Assembly (NCBI GenBank): GCA_964483585.1
Contig: CAZABH010000038.1
Span: forward strand, 1-31,158
DNA length: 31,158 nucleotides
Direction of reading: 5' to 3'
DNA from: SZUA-430 sp964483585
Lineage (GTDB): Bacteria > Pseudomonadota > Alphaproteobacteria > Micropepsales > Micropepsaceae
Under the pieces are notes generated by a model. The model did no database searches. It had not been told where the DNA came from and was given only the letters and a program-made list of their open reading frames with translations. Position numbers and translations under genes: made by a program. This document shows positions 31,016 through 31,158 of this stretch, in pieces (positions within the stretch are counted from its first letter, which is position 1; every line of letters starts with the position of its first letter).

Positions 31016-31158
31016 CCCGTCATCCCGGCCGTTACACGCGCCCGATCGCGGCACGCGATTGGCGAGCGCGTGTTAGAGCCGGGACCCCGCTCCACCCCTC
31101 AACGCTGCAATACCGGGGTCCCGGCGCGCTCGCTATCGCTCGCGTCCGGGATGACGGG
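31016..31158. repeat. Multi-stem intergenic repeat, reaching the window edge
   Basis: The ends CCCGTCATCCCGG (31016-31028) and CCGGGATGACGGG (31146-31158) pair perfectly. Inside are ACACGCGC (31034-31041) with GCGCGTGT (31066-31073), which encloses ATCGCG/CGCGAT (31045-31050, 31054-31059), and a 12-bp stem GCCGGGACCCCG (31078-31089) with CGGGGTCCCGGC (31114-31125). Thus a closing stem holds a branched fold. An alternative helix, 31062-31070 with 31125-31133, would compete with the first branch. The sequence style is that of dispersed palindromic elements of alphaproteobacterial genomes. It may continue past the window. Confidence 0.82.

Noticed and set aside
31016..31158. Terminal branched repeat as a tRNA gene
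   Set aside because: The stems are too long, no anticodon loop, T-loop or CCA-proximal geometry fits, and the sequence resembles an intergenic palindromic repeat.

Overview
The window looks like a chromosomal segment of a high-GC alphaproteobacterium. The main pointers are the overlapping hisS-hisZ-hisG order, a HisZ-dependent histidine pathway, a divergent oxyR/ahpC-ahpF locus and palindromic intergenic repeats of a kind common in that class. The genus cannot be fixed from sequence alone. I saw no rRNA, tRNA, CRISPR array, transposase, integrase or phage gene.

Layout. Positions 1-6815 carry oxidoreductases: the end of an SDR-like protein with a degenerate active site, a saccharopine-dehydrogenase-like reductase divergent from a CsgA-type SDR, a molybdopterin oxidoreductase, an aldehyde dehydrogenase and a DUF1330 protein. 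Four copies of one long inverted repeat (arms of 24-30 bp around a variable core of about 37 bp) sit in this part only, each beside the 3' end of a gene. Positions 6858-8014 hold a three-gene minus-strand unit: a small membrane protein, a 72-residue XRE regulator and a six-helix membrane protein. Upstream are two matching TGTCA-N8-TGACA operators 32 bp apart. Positions 8114-11343 are a complete peroxide-defence module (OxyR, AhpC, AhpF) with an OxyR-type site between the divergent genes.

Positions 11365-13704 encode a soluble chemoreceptor-PilZ fusion and a SecF with no SecD beside it. Positions 14006-18941 carry a Spy/CpxP-like periplasmic protein, an OmpR-type regulator, its sensor kinase and a periplasmic PQQ/haem c alcohol dehydrogenase, closed by a strong hairpin. 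Positions 19097-22721 are hisS-hisZ-hisG, joined by stop/start overlaps; HisG has a C-terminal extension. Positions 22769-25511 are a class III aminotransferase overlapping a PuuA-like glutamine-synthetase-family ligase, plausibly for amine or polyamine nitrogen.

Positions 25559-30976 are a TetR regulator divergent from five genes: an FAD/NAD(P) oxidoreductase, an alpha/beta hydrolase, a VOC protein, an FAD monooxygenase and an EamA transporter. Two near-identical 14-bp palindromes exactly 22 bp apart lie in the short divergent promoter. This has the form of a ligand-induced catabolic or detoxification operon of unknown substrate. The window ends in a 143-bp multi-stem intergenic repeat.

The most unusual items are the repeat family, the XRE-controlled membrane cassette and its operators, the TetR-controlled operon, the chemoreceptor-PilZ fusion and the solitary secF. 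None proves a new system. All functions are read from motifs and family knowledge; no database search was run.
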